64,000 bases of DNA from Rhabdobacter roseus (lineage in GTDB: Bacteria > Bacteroidota > Bacteroidia > Cytophagales > Spirosomataceae): assembly GCF_014202275.1 (NCBI RefSeq), contig NZ_JACHGF010000001.1, positions 434,001 through 498,000 of the forward strand, written 5' to 3'. A program made the position numbers and the translations under genes. How positions within the stretch are numbered: position 1 is the first letter of the stretch; each line of letters starts with the position of its first letter. Positions 43,481 through 50,671 of this stretch are shown here, piece by piece. Below the pieces are notes generated by a model, which saw only the letters and a list, made by a program, of their open reading frames with translations, ran no database searches and had not been told where the DNA came from.

Positions 43481-44017
43481 TTAGATCGTCAGTTCGTTCT
43501 CTTGCTGTAGCTCCACGCCCCGCTTGAATACTTGCGAAATGACGTACACCAGCGCCGCCGCCAGGAGGTACATTCCGCGGGCGTCAAAGCCCAGGAGATC
43601 GGCATCGATGCCATCAAGCGCCTGCCCTAAACTTGAGAAGTGCTTTTTGAGGTAGTGGCGGAAATTCAAGCCTATAAAGCTGATGATCCAGATCGTCAAC
43701 AGCAGGTACCCGGTTTTTTCCAGCATCCGGGCTATGTCCATGGTGAAGGGGTTGCTGATGGTAATACGAGTCAGCACGTCCTTTACCCTTTTCCATAGGT
43801 TTACGTACAACATCACGACGGTAAATGACAGAGAAAAGGCGAGTACAAAGAGCAACAGCCCCTGGGGCTGCGCGAGCAGGTTGCCCGGTGTGGTACCTTC
43901 TTTAGACAACAGAAGGCCTACAAAAAAGCCTACCTGAACCAAGGCCCGTACGATGGCCCCGATGTAGATCCACCAGGATACCACGCGCAGGATTCTCAAG
44001 ATTCGTTCCGTTCTCAT
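43481..44017 (-). CDS. DUF2975 membrane protein, operon copy 1
   Basis: The first gene of the operon, 178 residues from MRTERILRILRVVSWWIYIG. The longer frame to 44074 would run through the promoter, so ATG 44017 is the likely start. Helices, the central NPFTMDIARMLEKTGYLLL and the tail FKRGVELQQENELTI are conserved, but this copy is the most different of the three in the middle. It ends with TAA and no HTH remnant follows. A -7 box (CATCTTTG) ends 28 bases before the ATG. Function unknown; DUF2975 relatives in Bacillus (YoaS) are also next to a small HTH gene (YozG). Confidence 0.85.
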   Translation of the reverse strand: MRTERILRILRVVSWWIYIGAIVRALVQVGFFVGLLLSKEGTTPGNLLAQPQGLLLFVLAFSLSFTVVMLYVNLWKRVKDVLTRITISNPFTMDIARMLEKTGYLLLTIWIISFIGLNFRHYLKKHFSSLGQALDGIDADLLGFDARGMYLLAAALVYVISQVFKRGVELQQENELTI

Positions 44018-44045
44018 CTTGCTACTAAGGTTAAATTTGATGGAG

Positions 44046-44078
44046 CAAAGATGGATAAATTTATCGTAAAACAATAAA
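44046..44078 (-). promoter_or_regulatory. Operator-promoter of the DUF2975 operon
   Basis: On the minus strand TTTATTGTTTTACGATAAA (44060-44078) precedes CATCTTTG (44046-44053), with TTG 18 bases before the box. This mirrors TTTATTGTTTATCAATAAA and TACCTTTG at 38742-38774 with the same spacing. The dyad is less perfect here. Confidence 0.62.
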
Positions 44079-44121
44079 TAATTTTCTATAAACGGCTATT
44101 TTTTGTTTTGAGAAATAAAAA

Positions 44122-44159
44122 AAGTACCCTGAGCGTAGCAAGCGCTGCCCAGGGTACTT
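44122..44159. terminator. GTAC-word hairpin after fbp
   Basis: AAGTACCCTG (44122-44131) pairs with CAGGGTACTT (44150-44159), with AGCG/CGCT pairing inside. It lies 29 bases past the fbp stop codon. On the minus strand, the direction of fbp, the second arm is followed by a T-rich run (complement of the A-run before 44122), a good intrinsic terminator. Confidence 0.75.
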
Positions 44160-44187
44160 GGGTGGTCGTAGAGGTACTTTGGCGGGG

Positions 44188-45186
44188 TTAGAGCCGCGCC
44201 GTGATGTCATCCACCATGCGGGCCGAGCCGACGTAGAAAGGTGTGCGCTGGTGCAGCGCGCTGGGCTCGATGTCCAGCACGTCGCCGTAGCCGTCGGAAG
44301 CCTTAGCGCCCGACTGCTCCGCTATGAGCGCCAACGGGTAGCATTCGTACAGCAGCCGCAGCTTGCCCTTTGGCTCGGCCTGGGTAGGGGGATATAGGTA
44401 AATACCGCCCTTGAACATGTTGCGGTGAAAGTCGGCCACGAGCGAGCCAATGTAGCGCGCCGAGTAGCCCCGCTGGCGGCTGTCGAGGAGGTACTCCTGC
44501 ACGGCCGGTTGGTAGCTGTTGTAGTAGCCATCGTTGATGGAGTAGATGCTGCCGTCTTGCGGGCAACGGATATTCTTATGCGATAAAATAAACTCGCCCA
44601 GGGAGTGGTCGTAGGTGAAGCCGTTGACGCCACAGCCCGTAGAAAACACCAGCATGGTAGACGAGCCGTACAGAATGTACCCTGCCCCCACCTGCTTGCG
44701 CCCGCCCTGCATAAAATCGGCCAGGGTAGCGGGGGTACCTACGGGCGTAACACGGCGGTAAATCGAGAAGATGGTACCTATAGACACGTTGACGTCGATG
44801 TTGGAAGAGCCGTCGAGCGGGTCCATGGCCACCACGTACTTGCCTTTGTCGTTGCCGGTGTACAGGATATCCTCGTCCTCTTCCGAGATGATGGCGCACA
44901 CCTCGCCGCCATTCTTGAGCGCCCGGATAAACCGGATGTTGGCCACCACATCCAGCTTTTGTTGATTTTCGCCCTGGATGTTGGACGTTCCGTGGGCACC
45001 CGTCACGTCTACCAGCCCGGCTTTGTTGACCTCGCGGTCAATGATTTTCCCCGCCAAAGCAATGTCCCGGAGTAGCTGCGAGAGCTCGCCCGTGGCGTAA
45101 GGGAAGGCGCTTTGGCTGCGCATAATGAAGCGATCGAGGGTTACGCCTACGGGTAAGGCCAGGTCATGTTCGGTTTTGGCGGTCAT
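44188..45186 (-). CDS. fbp: Fructose-1,6-bisphosphatase, class 1
   Basis: A 332-residue cytoplasmic enzyme removing the 1-phosphate of fructose 1,6-bisphosphate in gluconeogenesis. The metal-binding [10 protein letters not shown] is at 122-131, with SEEDED at 101-106 before it, and the C-terminal half has [20 protein letters not shown] and [20 protein letters not shown]. All are diagnostic of class 1 FBPase. Length is normal. It stands alone, with a hairpin after its stop and 136 bases before the fructosamine kinase gene. Allosteric AMP control is common for the class; the AMP site cannot be judged here. Confidence 0.96.
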   Translation of the reverse strand: MTAKTEHDLALPVGVTLDRFIMRSQSAFPYATGELSQLLRDIALAGKIIDREVNKAGLVDVTGAHGTSNIQGENQQKLDVVANIRFIRALKNGGEVCAIISEEDEDILYTGNDKGKYVVAMDPLDGSSNIDVNVSIGTIFSIYRRVTPVGTPATLADFMQGGRKQVGAGYILYGSSTMLVFSTGCGVNGFTYDHSLGEFILSHKNIRCPQDGSIYSINDGYYNSYQPAVQEYLLDSRQRGYSARYIGSLVADFHRNMFKGGIYLYPPTQAEPKGKLRLLYECYPLALIAEQSGAKASDGYGDVLDIEPSALHQRTPFYVGSARMVDDITARL

Positions 45187-45322
45187 GCTACAGCTACGTT
45201 GAGTGGGTAGTTGGATCTAGGACAAGTTAATACTACCAAGGTACGTAGTGTATAAGAAAAGTGCAAATTTATTTTCAGTAAAAAAACCAAAACCAGAAGA
45301 GTGAAACTTACTTTTATCCAAC

Positions 45323-46201
45323 CTAAAAACGATTAACTACCCGCTCCACAGCACTCACGTAGCTTTTCCCAAACAGGTTGACATGCACCAGCAGCGGATA
45401 CAAATTATAAAGCGGGATGCGCTCCTTAAAACCCGGCTCCACCGGAAGTACCTCAAAGTACCTTTGGTAAAAAGCGCCGTCGAACCCACCAAATAGCTTG
45501 GTAAAAGCCATTTCGGCCTCGCGGAGCCCGTAGTAAGGAGCGGGGTCCACCAGCGCAGCCCGGCCCGCGGTATCCACAATTACATTGCCCGACCACAAAT
45601 CGCCGTGCAGCAGGGCGGGAGTTTCCGGAGGCAATAGATCAGGAAGTACCTGGTAGAGCTTTTCGAAGCGGTCGTAAAGTACCTTTGAGATCAGGTTATT
45701 GTACAAGGCTAATCCTGCCTGTGGTTTTAGTCTGTTTTCTATAAAAAATTCAATACCATCGTTCAATAGTGCATTGCGTTGGGGCAGTGCGCCGAGGTAG
45801 TTGTCGAAGGACAGCCCGAACGACGCCTGCGTATGCTGGTGCAGCTGCGCGAGCGCTTCGCCGAAAGCCGGCCAGTATTCGGGCCGGTGGCGCGCGGGCT
45901 CGATGTACTCAAGTACCAAGTAAGCTTTGCCCGAAAAAGTACCTTGGCCAAGTACCTCCGGGATGCTGAAAGTACCCGTTTGCCGAAGTACCTCCAGACC
46001 CTGCGCTTCGGTCAGGAACATATCCAGGCGGTCGGCGTCGTTCCATTTAATAAAAAAAGTACCCAGCGACGACCCCGCCCGCACGGCCATATTGATGCTC
46101 CCGCCCGGCAGCAGCCGGACGTCCAGCGCCAGGGGTACTTGTCCGAAGGTTTGGAACAGCATCCCTTCGACGAGCTGGATTTCGGCTTGTCCGGTGTGCA
46201 T
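45323..46201 (-). CDS. Fructosamine kinase family protein
   Basis: A 292-residue kinase of the fructosamine/ketosamine-3-kinase family (APH-like fold). The catalytic loop is LLHGDLWSGN and the metal-binding Asp lies in LVDPAPYYG, both strict family motifs. Members phosphorylate sugar adducts on proteins or ribulosamines so that they break down, a protein deglycation repair. Length is usual. The frame contains unusually many GTAC words, for example four within about 110 bases near 45910-46000. The upstream secreted protein gene ends 28 bases from its start, so cotranscription is possible. Confidence 0.92.
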   Translation of the reverse strand: MHTGQAEIQLVEGMLFQTFGQVPLALDVRLLPGGSINMAVRAGSSLGTFFIKWNDADRLDMFLTEAQGLEVLRQTGTFSIPEVLGQGTFSGKAYLVLEYIEPARHRPEYWPAFGEALAQLHQHTQASFGLSFDNYLGALPQRNALLNDGIEFFIENRLKPQAGLALYNNLISKVLYDRFEKLYQVLPDLLPPETPALLHGDLWSGNVIVDTAGRAALVDPAPYYGLREAEMAFTKLFGGFDGAFYQRYFEVLPVEPGFKERIPLYNLYPLLVHVNLFGKSYVSAVERVVNRF

Positions 46202-46228
46202 GGCGCTACGTTTTTTGGCTTCCTTTAA

Positions 46229-46999
46229 CTACTCAAAAGGGTACTTTACACCGGCGGGTAGGGGCTCCACGGCTACTTTCATCCATTTGCCTTCTACCTT
46301 GATGACCACGATGTTGTTGTCTTTGTCGTAAAACATCGTGCCGTCGCCGCTGTTTTTCAATTCTTTGAAATTGACGTACTTGGCGTCTTCGGCGTATTCG
46401 CGTTCGGCGTCGGCCTTTACCTCTTCCGTCCGGATGTCGGCCCGGCCCACGTTGCCCAGCGTGAGCGCGTTGGTAAGCCGCAGCGAGCCGTAAAAAATGG
46501 CCTTGTCACGACCAAACAAAAACGAATGCTGACGCACGTCGGAGCCTAGCCGAAACCAGTTGTAGGCGGCTTCGGAGTGGTCATAGACGGTACTATAGTA
46601 GTAGGCTTCGGCCACGGGGCGGCCCTCTTCCTCGTGCTTGTTGACGAGCATCGTGATGCGCGACTTGTCGTCGCGGGCGTAGCCTTCAAAAACGTGGTAG
46701 CCCCAGCGTTTGCGGTTGCGTTCGTTTTCGTTGCCCCGCACCTGGATCATGTACGGGGTACTTAGGATGCCGTCCACGGTGGTATACATGGGCGTAAGCT
46801 GCGGATTGAACCCAAAATGGTAGCCGCGGTCTTTCCAGCGGTGCCAGGTACTGTCCACGTCCGACCGCAACTCCAGCCGCTTCCGCTCCGACGGCTCCGA
46901 GCCGGGAAGTAGTTTAAGGTAGGAGGAGGCGTCCGAGGTACTTTGGGCGCTGGCCAGGGTACTTAGCGCCAGTAGGGCCAGGGTAAGTAGTTGTTTCAT
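46229..46999 (-). CDS. Secreted protein of unknown function
   Basis: A 256-residue exported protein: MKQLLTLALLALSTLASAQ is a clean signal peptide. The mature part has no domain I recognise; it has several charged segments (ERNRKRWGYHVFEGYARDD, then KADAEREYAEDAKYVNFKEL) and ends KVAVEPLPAGVKYPFE. The predicted character is soluble and beta-rich. A broken copy of its signal-peptide region and 5' leader occurs at 48500-48590, so the family has been duplicated here at least once. It may be cotranscribed with the fructosamine kinase gene downstream. Confidence 0.72.
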   Translation of the reverse strand: MKQLLTLALLALSTLASAQSTSDASSYLKLLPGSEPSERKRLELRSDVDSTWHRWKDRGYHFGFNPQLTPMYTTVDGILSTPYMIQVRGNENERNRKRWGYHVFEGYARDDKSRITMLVNKHEEEGRPVAEAYYYSTVYDHSEAAYNWFRLGSDVRQHSFLFGRDKAIFYGSLRLTNALTLGNVGRADIRTEEVKADAEREYAEDAKYVNFKELKNSGDGTMFYDKDNNIVVIKVEGKWMKVAVEPLPAGVKYPFE

Positions 47000-47192
47000 G
47001 AAGGTAGTTTAGCAAGTAGCGTTTTTCCTGTAAAGAAACTAAAAAGGCCGATGGCCTGATTAAAGAACAAGAAGTAGTTTACCTAACGGGGATGGTAAGA
47101 GTGAATTATTCCAATAAAAGTAAAAGAGGTGATGGGTGTGCTTACTCATAAATAAGGCCGTACGCTCAAGCTACAGAAACCAAATATGTACT

Positions 47193-48434
47193 ATGCAAAG
47201 CGCATTGCGAAACATAAGGTACCTTACAATAACGCTGCTTCTGAGTTTGCGCTTAGGATTGGTGATCAGCTACGGTCAATCCCAGCCCTGGCCGCGTCAC
47301 ACCATCGACTCCTCTTCCAGTGGGGCCGATGGCATCAAAATGGCCGATATGAATGGCGACGGGTTATGGGATATTGTCACGGGATGGGAAGAAGGTAGCC
47401 TCACCCGGCTGTACCTTCATCCGGGATTGAGTAAGGTAAAAGAACCCTGGCCCGCCGTGACGGTAGGTACCACGCCCGACGTAGAAGATGCCGTTTTTGC
47501 GGATTTGGATGGCGACGGCAAGCCGGAAATTATTAGCTGCACAGAAGGCCACACTGAGAAGATCTATGTGCACTGGTCGCTTTCTGGAAATCTACTGGAC
47601 CCGAAGCAGTGGCGGCAGGAGGTACTTCCGGCTTCGGTTGGTAAAATGATGTGGATGTACGCACAGCCAATAAATCTTGACGGTAAAAACGGGGTAGATT
47701 TGGTGGTAGGTGGTAAGGGTCCCAAAGCCGAGGTAGGCTGGTTTGAGTCGCCGAAAGATCCCAAAAACCTGGCGGCCTGGACTTGGCATACCATCACCCC
47801 TGCTGGCTGGATCATGTCCATTTTGTTTCGGGATATGGACGGCGACGGCGATACCGACCTCGTCATTACGGACCGGCGGGGGGACCGGAGGGGATGTCGC
47901 TGGTTGGAAAACCCCGGCTTGGGCAAGACTCAGAAAGCTCCCTGGTCCAGCCATATGATCGGGGCAGCCGGACTGGAAGTGATGTTTATGACCATGGCCG
48001 ATACGGACGGCGATGGGGTAGAGGAAGTAGTCATTACGGAAAAAACGCACCGAACCATCCGGATTTTTGAACGCCAGGATGCAGGCGGTCGCTCTTGGCG
48101 GGAAACGACACGGCTTGCCGTGCCCGATGATTTCGGCAGCCCCAAGTCCGTTGAAGTAGGCGATATGGACGGTGATGGCGTGGCGGATCTGGTCTACAGT
48201 ACCGAAACCCAGGGGCTCGAAAAGAATGGCCTTGCCTGGATCAGTGGGAAAGACCTTGACCAACCTGGCGCGCCCTTCCGCAGTATTTCGGGTGTGCATA
48301 GCGCCAAGTATGACAAAGTAGTATTGCTGGATGTCGATCAGGACGGTGACCTGGATGTGTTGATCTGTGAAGAAAACTTTGGCGAAGACAGCCAAGGGCT
48401 GGGCGTAATCTGGTACGAAAATCCGCATCGGTAA
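47193..48434 (+). CDS. Secreted FG-GAP/VCBS repeat protein
   Basis: About 413 residues from MQSALRNIRYLTITLLLSLR, with a signal peptide ending VISYGQS; the longer frame to 47136 only adds non-signal sequence. The mature protein is a beta-propeller of FG-GAP/VCBS-type repeats, each with a calcium-binding Asp cluster: MADMNGDGLWDIV, FADLDGDGKPEII, FRDMDGDGDTDLV, MADTDGDGVEEVV, VGDMDGDGVADLV and LDVDQDGDLDVLI. Such proteins bind calcium and often polysaccharide or protein outside the cell. No T9SS sorting domain is present at the end. It stands alone. Confidence 0.88.
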   Translation: MQSALRNIRYLTITLLLSLRLGLVISYGQSQPWPRHTIDSSSSGADGIKMADMNGDGLWDIVTGWEEGSLTRLYLHPGLSKVKEPWPAVTVGTTPDVEDAVFADLDGDGKPEIISCTEGHTEKIYVHWSLSGNLLDPKQWRQEVLPASVGKMMWMYAQPINLDGKNGVDLVVGGKGPKAEVGWFESPKDPKNLAAWTWHTITPAGWIMSILFRDMDGDGDTDLVITDRRGDRRGCRWLENPGLGKTQKAPWSSHMIGAAGLEVMFMTMADTDGDGVEEVVITEKTHRTIRIFERQDAGGRSWRETTRLAVPDDFGSPKSVEVGDMDGDGVADLVYSTETQGLEKNGLAWISGKDLDQPGAPFRSISGVHSAKYDKVVLLDVDQDGDLDVLICEENFGEDSQGLGVIWYENPHR

Positions 48435-48499
48435 TCGAATGAAGGTACTTTAAATGGCCTATTCAACCAGCTAAGAATCATATAAGCAACGGCTAATCC

Positions 48500-48570
48500 T
48501 TACTCATGGTCATAACTGACAGCTTCCGCCAAGGTACTTAGCGTCAATAGAACCAAGGTAGGTATTTCAT
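48500..48570 (-). pseudogene. Remnant of a secreted-protein gene start
   Basis: On the minus strand the sequence reads ATGAAATACCTACC, then, after skipping one base, LVLLTLSTLAEAVSYDHE and a stop. This aligns with MKQLLTLALLALSTLASAQ at the start of the gene at 46229-46999, and the leader before the ATG (AACGCTA...AAACTACCTT) also matches that gene's leader. One frameshift and an early stop make it dead. The rest of the gap 48435-48768 holds a hairpin and nothing else recognisable. Confidence 0.65.
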
Positions 48571-48622
48571 AAAAGTAAGGTAGTTTAGAATAGCGTTTGA
48601 AGAAGGTTTTTACAAGGAAAGC

Positions 48623-48655
48623 AAAAAACGTCGGCCGATTTGGCTGACGTTTTTT
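48623..48655. terminator. Bidirectional hairpin terminator
   Basis: AAAAAACGTCGGCC (48623-48636) pairs with GGCTGACGTTTTTT (48642-48655) around GATTT, with one G-T wobble. A-run on one side and T-run on the other make it an intrinsic terminator for both strands. It serves the TonB-C gene (minus strand) 113 bases away. Confidence 0.85.
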
Positions 48656-48768
48656 GAGTAGATAGATGTTTTACGAAGTAACATGGAAGCTTAAAACATG
48701 TACTAAAAGAGTAGTAACTATGAACAGTAGTTTGAGAATAAACTATATATAAAAAAAGATTACAAGGG

Positions 48769-49200
48769 CTACTCAAAATATAAATTATAAACCATTTTAA
48801 AATGAACCCAGACAGGGAGGCCGTCTTTGTAAGCAGGCTTCCAAGCAGGTGAACTTTCAAATACCCTTTTAAGCTCTGCCGTTGTTTCCTCTTTTGCTTT
48901 AATTTCTAAAGTATTATCTATATTCTTTTTGTTAAAGTACATTTTCCCGAAATCAAGAGAGTCTACTTTAATCTTTCCATTATTATCGATAACAAAATTT
49001 ACTTCGACTGATCCTTGATACGCAGCTTTGACTGCTGATTTAGGGTACTTAAAATTCTTGCCTATATATTTATAGAATTGTTGTGCCCCTCCAGGGAATT
49101 CCGGTAATGTTTCATGGGTAACTGTTTGACTGCTTGTGTGCTGAGCCCTAGTAAAAAAGCTAAAAACCAAAAGTAAGGCGAAGGTAAGGTATAATTTCAT
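48769..49200 (-). CDS. Secreted TonB C-terminal domain protein
   Basis: A 143-residue protein with a signal segment (LTFALLLVFSFFTRA) and a C-terminal TonB fold: LPEFPGGAQQFYKYIGKN, FKYPKSAVKAAYQGSVEVNF and SPAWKPAYKDGLPVWV are the usual order of the TonB_C family. It lacks the N-terminal membrane helix plus proline-rich arm of true TonB and is not attached to an M56 peptidase, so it probably acts as a free periplasmic adaptor instead of an energy transducer. AT-rich, in an accessory stretch with few GTAC words. Confidence 0.8.
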   Translation of the reverse strand: MKLYLTFALLLVFSFFTRAQHTSSQTVTHETLPEFPGGAQQFYKYIGKNFKYPKSAVKAAYQGSVEVNFVIDNNGKIKVDSLDFGKMYFNKKNIDNTLEIKAKEETTAELKRVFESSPAWKPAYKDGLPVWVHFKMVYNLYFE

Positions 49201-49242
49201 GAGTTAAAGTAAGCCGTTGTTTGTATTTTTAAATAATCCAAT

Positions 49243-49747
49243 TTACTCAAATATAAGGTCACTATCTTTTAATGGTTGAACGTGGGGTTTATTATAAAGA
49301 AATCCGAAGATTAAACTTGAAAATTTGTCAAAGTTATCAGCATTGGTTTGCTGTATTTTCCTGTCACAGAATGTTGTATTAGTGACCTCTTTTCTCTTTC
49401 CCTTGTACGTGACAATAATAGTTGTTGAAAAACTAGGCAATGTGCCGCTACTAAATATTCGGCATTCAAACTCGTTAGGAAAGCTTAGAAAATCAATTTT
49501 CACAAAGGCGGCATAAATTCTTTGCTATTTCTGCCTCGCTCAGAGGTGCCTTAACCGTAGAATCCCCGCCTGTGTAGCTCCTTTTGTAAATTCCATTGGA
49601 TGAATCGTAACGATCCAATTTGCCGATAACTTTAAAGGAAGAATCATTCGGCATTTCTTTGTCATAGGAGGGTGAACTACAATTTGTTAAAATAGCTAAA
49701 AGCGATATGATTAGGAAAGTAAAAGGTGTATGGAGCCTTGGTTTCAT
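49243..49747 (-). pseudogene. Frameshifted lipoprotein gene
   Basis: Two overlapping frames make one protein. The first (start 49747) has a lipobox, LLAILTNC, and reads KRSYTGGDSTVKAPLSEAEIA before drifting to a stop at 49493. The second frame contains RIYAAFVKIDFLSFPNEF and continues to 49243 with PSFSTTIIVTYKGKRKEVTN. Joined at about 49520-49528, near GCAAAG, they form a normal-looking lipoprotein of about 167 residues of an uncharacterised Bacteroidota family. A one-base change, sequencing error or programmed slip could explain it; the junction has no classic slippery heptamer. AT-rich. Confidence 0.7.
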
Positions 49748-49801
49748 TCGGAAGTTATTTAATCAGAAAAAAACACAAAGAATACAAGAGCTATTATACT
49801 T

Positions 49802-50170
49802 CTATTCAGCTAGCTGATAATCTTTAACTAAGACAGTGGCCGATAGATTCAGCCGAACGGCCAAATTTCGAATCATCTCTACGGTCAATTTCCTCTTTCG
49901 GCTCAGAACTTCCGATACCCGACTTTTACCGCCCATTTCCTGGATTAAATCCTTTTGTTTCAATTGCATTTCTTCCATCCTTATTTTGATGGCCTCAATA
50001 GGGTCAGGCGCTTCAATAGGATAGTACTTTTTTTCGTACTCGTCTATTAGTAATCCCAGAAGATCGGCTTCATCGCTTTCGGGCGTACCGACCGGAGCGT
50101 TAAAAATGGCTTCTAACCTGTCCAGGGCCTGTTGGTATTCCGCTTCGGTTCTGATCAATTTAATATTCAT
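49802..50170 (-). CDS. higA: HigA-type antitoxin (XRE HTH)
   Basis: A 122-residue antitoxin. The C-terminal HTH reads EEMQLKQKDLIQEMGGKSRV and SEVLSRKRKLTVEMIRNLA, as in the HigA family with C-terminal DNA binding. The N-terminal half (AEYQQALDRLEAIFNAPVGT, and EADLLGLLIDEYEKKYYPIE) is the toxin-facing part. It lies 12 bases after the toxin gene, in the reverse order typical of higBA. It should also repress the operon. AT-rich neighbourhood, absent GTAC octamer within the gene. Confidence 0.9.
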   Translation of the reverse strand: MNIKLIRTEAEYQQALDRLEAIFNAPVGTPESDEADLLGLLIDEYEKKYYPIEAPDPIEAIKIRMEEMQLKQKDLIQEMGGKSRVSEVLSRKRKLTVEMIRNLAVRLNLSATVLVKDYQLAE

Positions 50171-50182
50171 AACTATCTTATT

Positions 50183-50479
50183 CTAAATAGTATTCGCGTT
50201 GATTTTATCATAGTCGGTGTGGGTGCCGATAAAACGAATAAAAATCCATTGCTTCTCAAAGTTAAACTTCGCCACTAACCGGTACGTATTTCCTTTTATG
50301 TTAAAAACGATTCTACCATCTTTCAAAATACTTGCATTGGCGTAGGTACTTTTTACCTCATTCGGGTTTTTCCAATTGGCGCTCATGGCGGTATCGTACC
50401 AGGTCTTGAGGTACTGCTCCGAATCGACATGTTTCTCCCAAAATTCTCTCAGAGTCTTTTTTGCAAATATTCTTTCCAT
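50183..50479 (-). CDS. higB: HigB-type toxin
   Basis: A 98-residue RelE-superfamily toxin of the HigB (PF09907) type. The motifs KTLREFWEKHVDSEQYLKTW, NIKGNTYRLVAKFNFEKQW and FIRFIGTHTDYDKIN are the family words; the His and Tyr near the C-terminus are expected catalytic residues. It cuts mRNA on ribosomes and is blocked by HigA, encoded 12 bases downstream. ATG 50479 is a good start. It is the first gene of the pair. One GGTACTTT word occurs inside at about 50346. Confidence 0.92.
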   Translation of the reverse strand: MERIFAKKTLREFWEKHVDSEQYLKTWYDTAMSANWKNPNEVKSTYANASILKDGRIVFNIKGNTYRLVAKFNFEKQWIFIRFIGTHTDYDKINANTI

Positions 50480-50614
50480 GCCTATTTTTTCAACCTACTA
50501 AGGTATCCAAAAAGTTCTATATATGGGAACATGTAGTCTAATGATTTTTTCGAAGTACAGTGCATTGGGTTGCTAAGTAGCTCCTTTATCCACATACCTC
50601 CTGGTGTAAACCTA

Positions 50615-50648
50615 AAAAAGCGGAGACAGGTACCTGTCTCCGCTTTTT
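50615..50648. terminator. Perfect 34-bp palindromic terminator of valS
   Basis: A perfect palindrome, 17 bp per side, centred at GGTACC: AAAAAGCGGAGACAGGT and ACCTGTCTCCGCTTTTT. It lies 24 bases past the valS stop on the minus strand, with a T-run at either end. As RNA the central bases must form the loop. Confidence 0.85.
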
Positions 50649-50671
50649 GCAAGAATAAAACAAAGGTACCT

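Noticed and set aside
48585-48860. A 91-codon open frame on the minus strand overlapping the TonB-C gene
   Set aside because: It runs across the bidirectional terminator and overlaps the TonB-C gene in another frame; its sequence is low in information.
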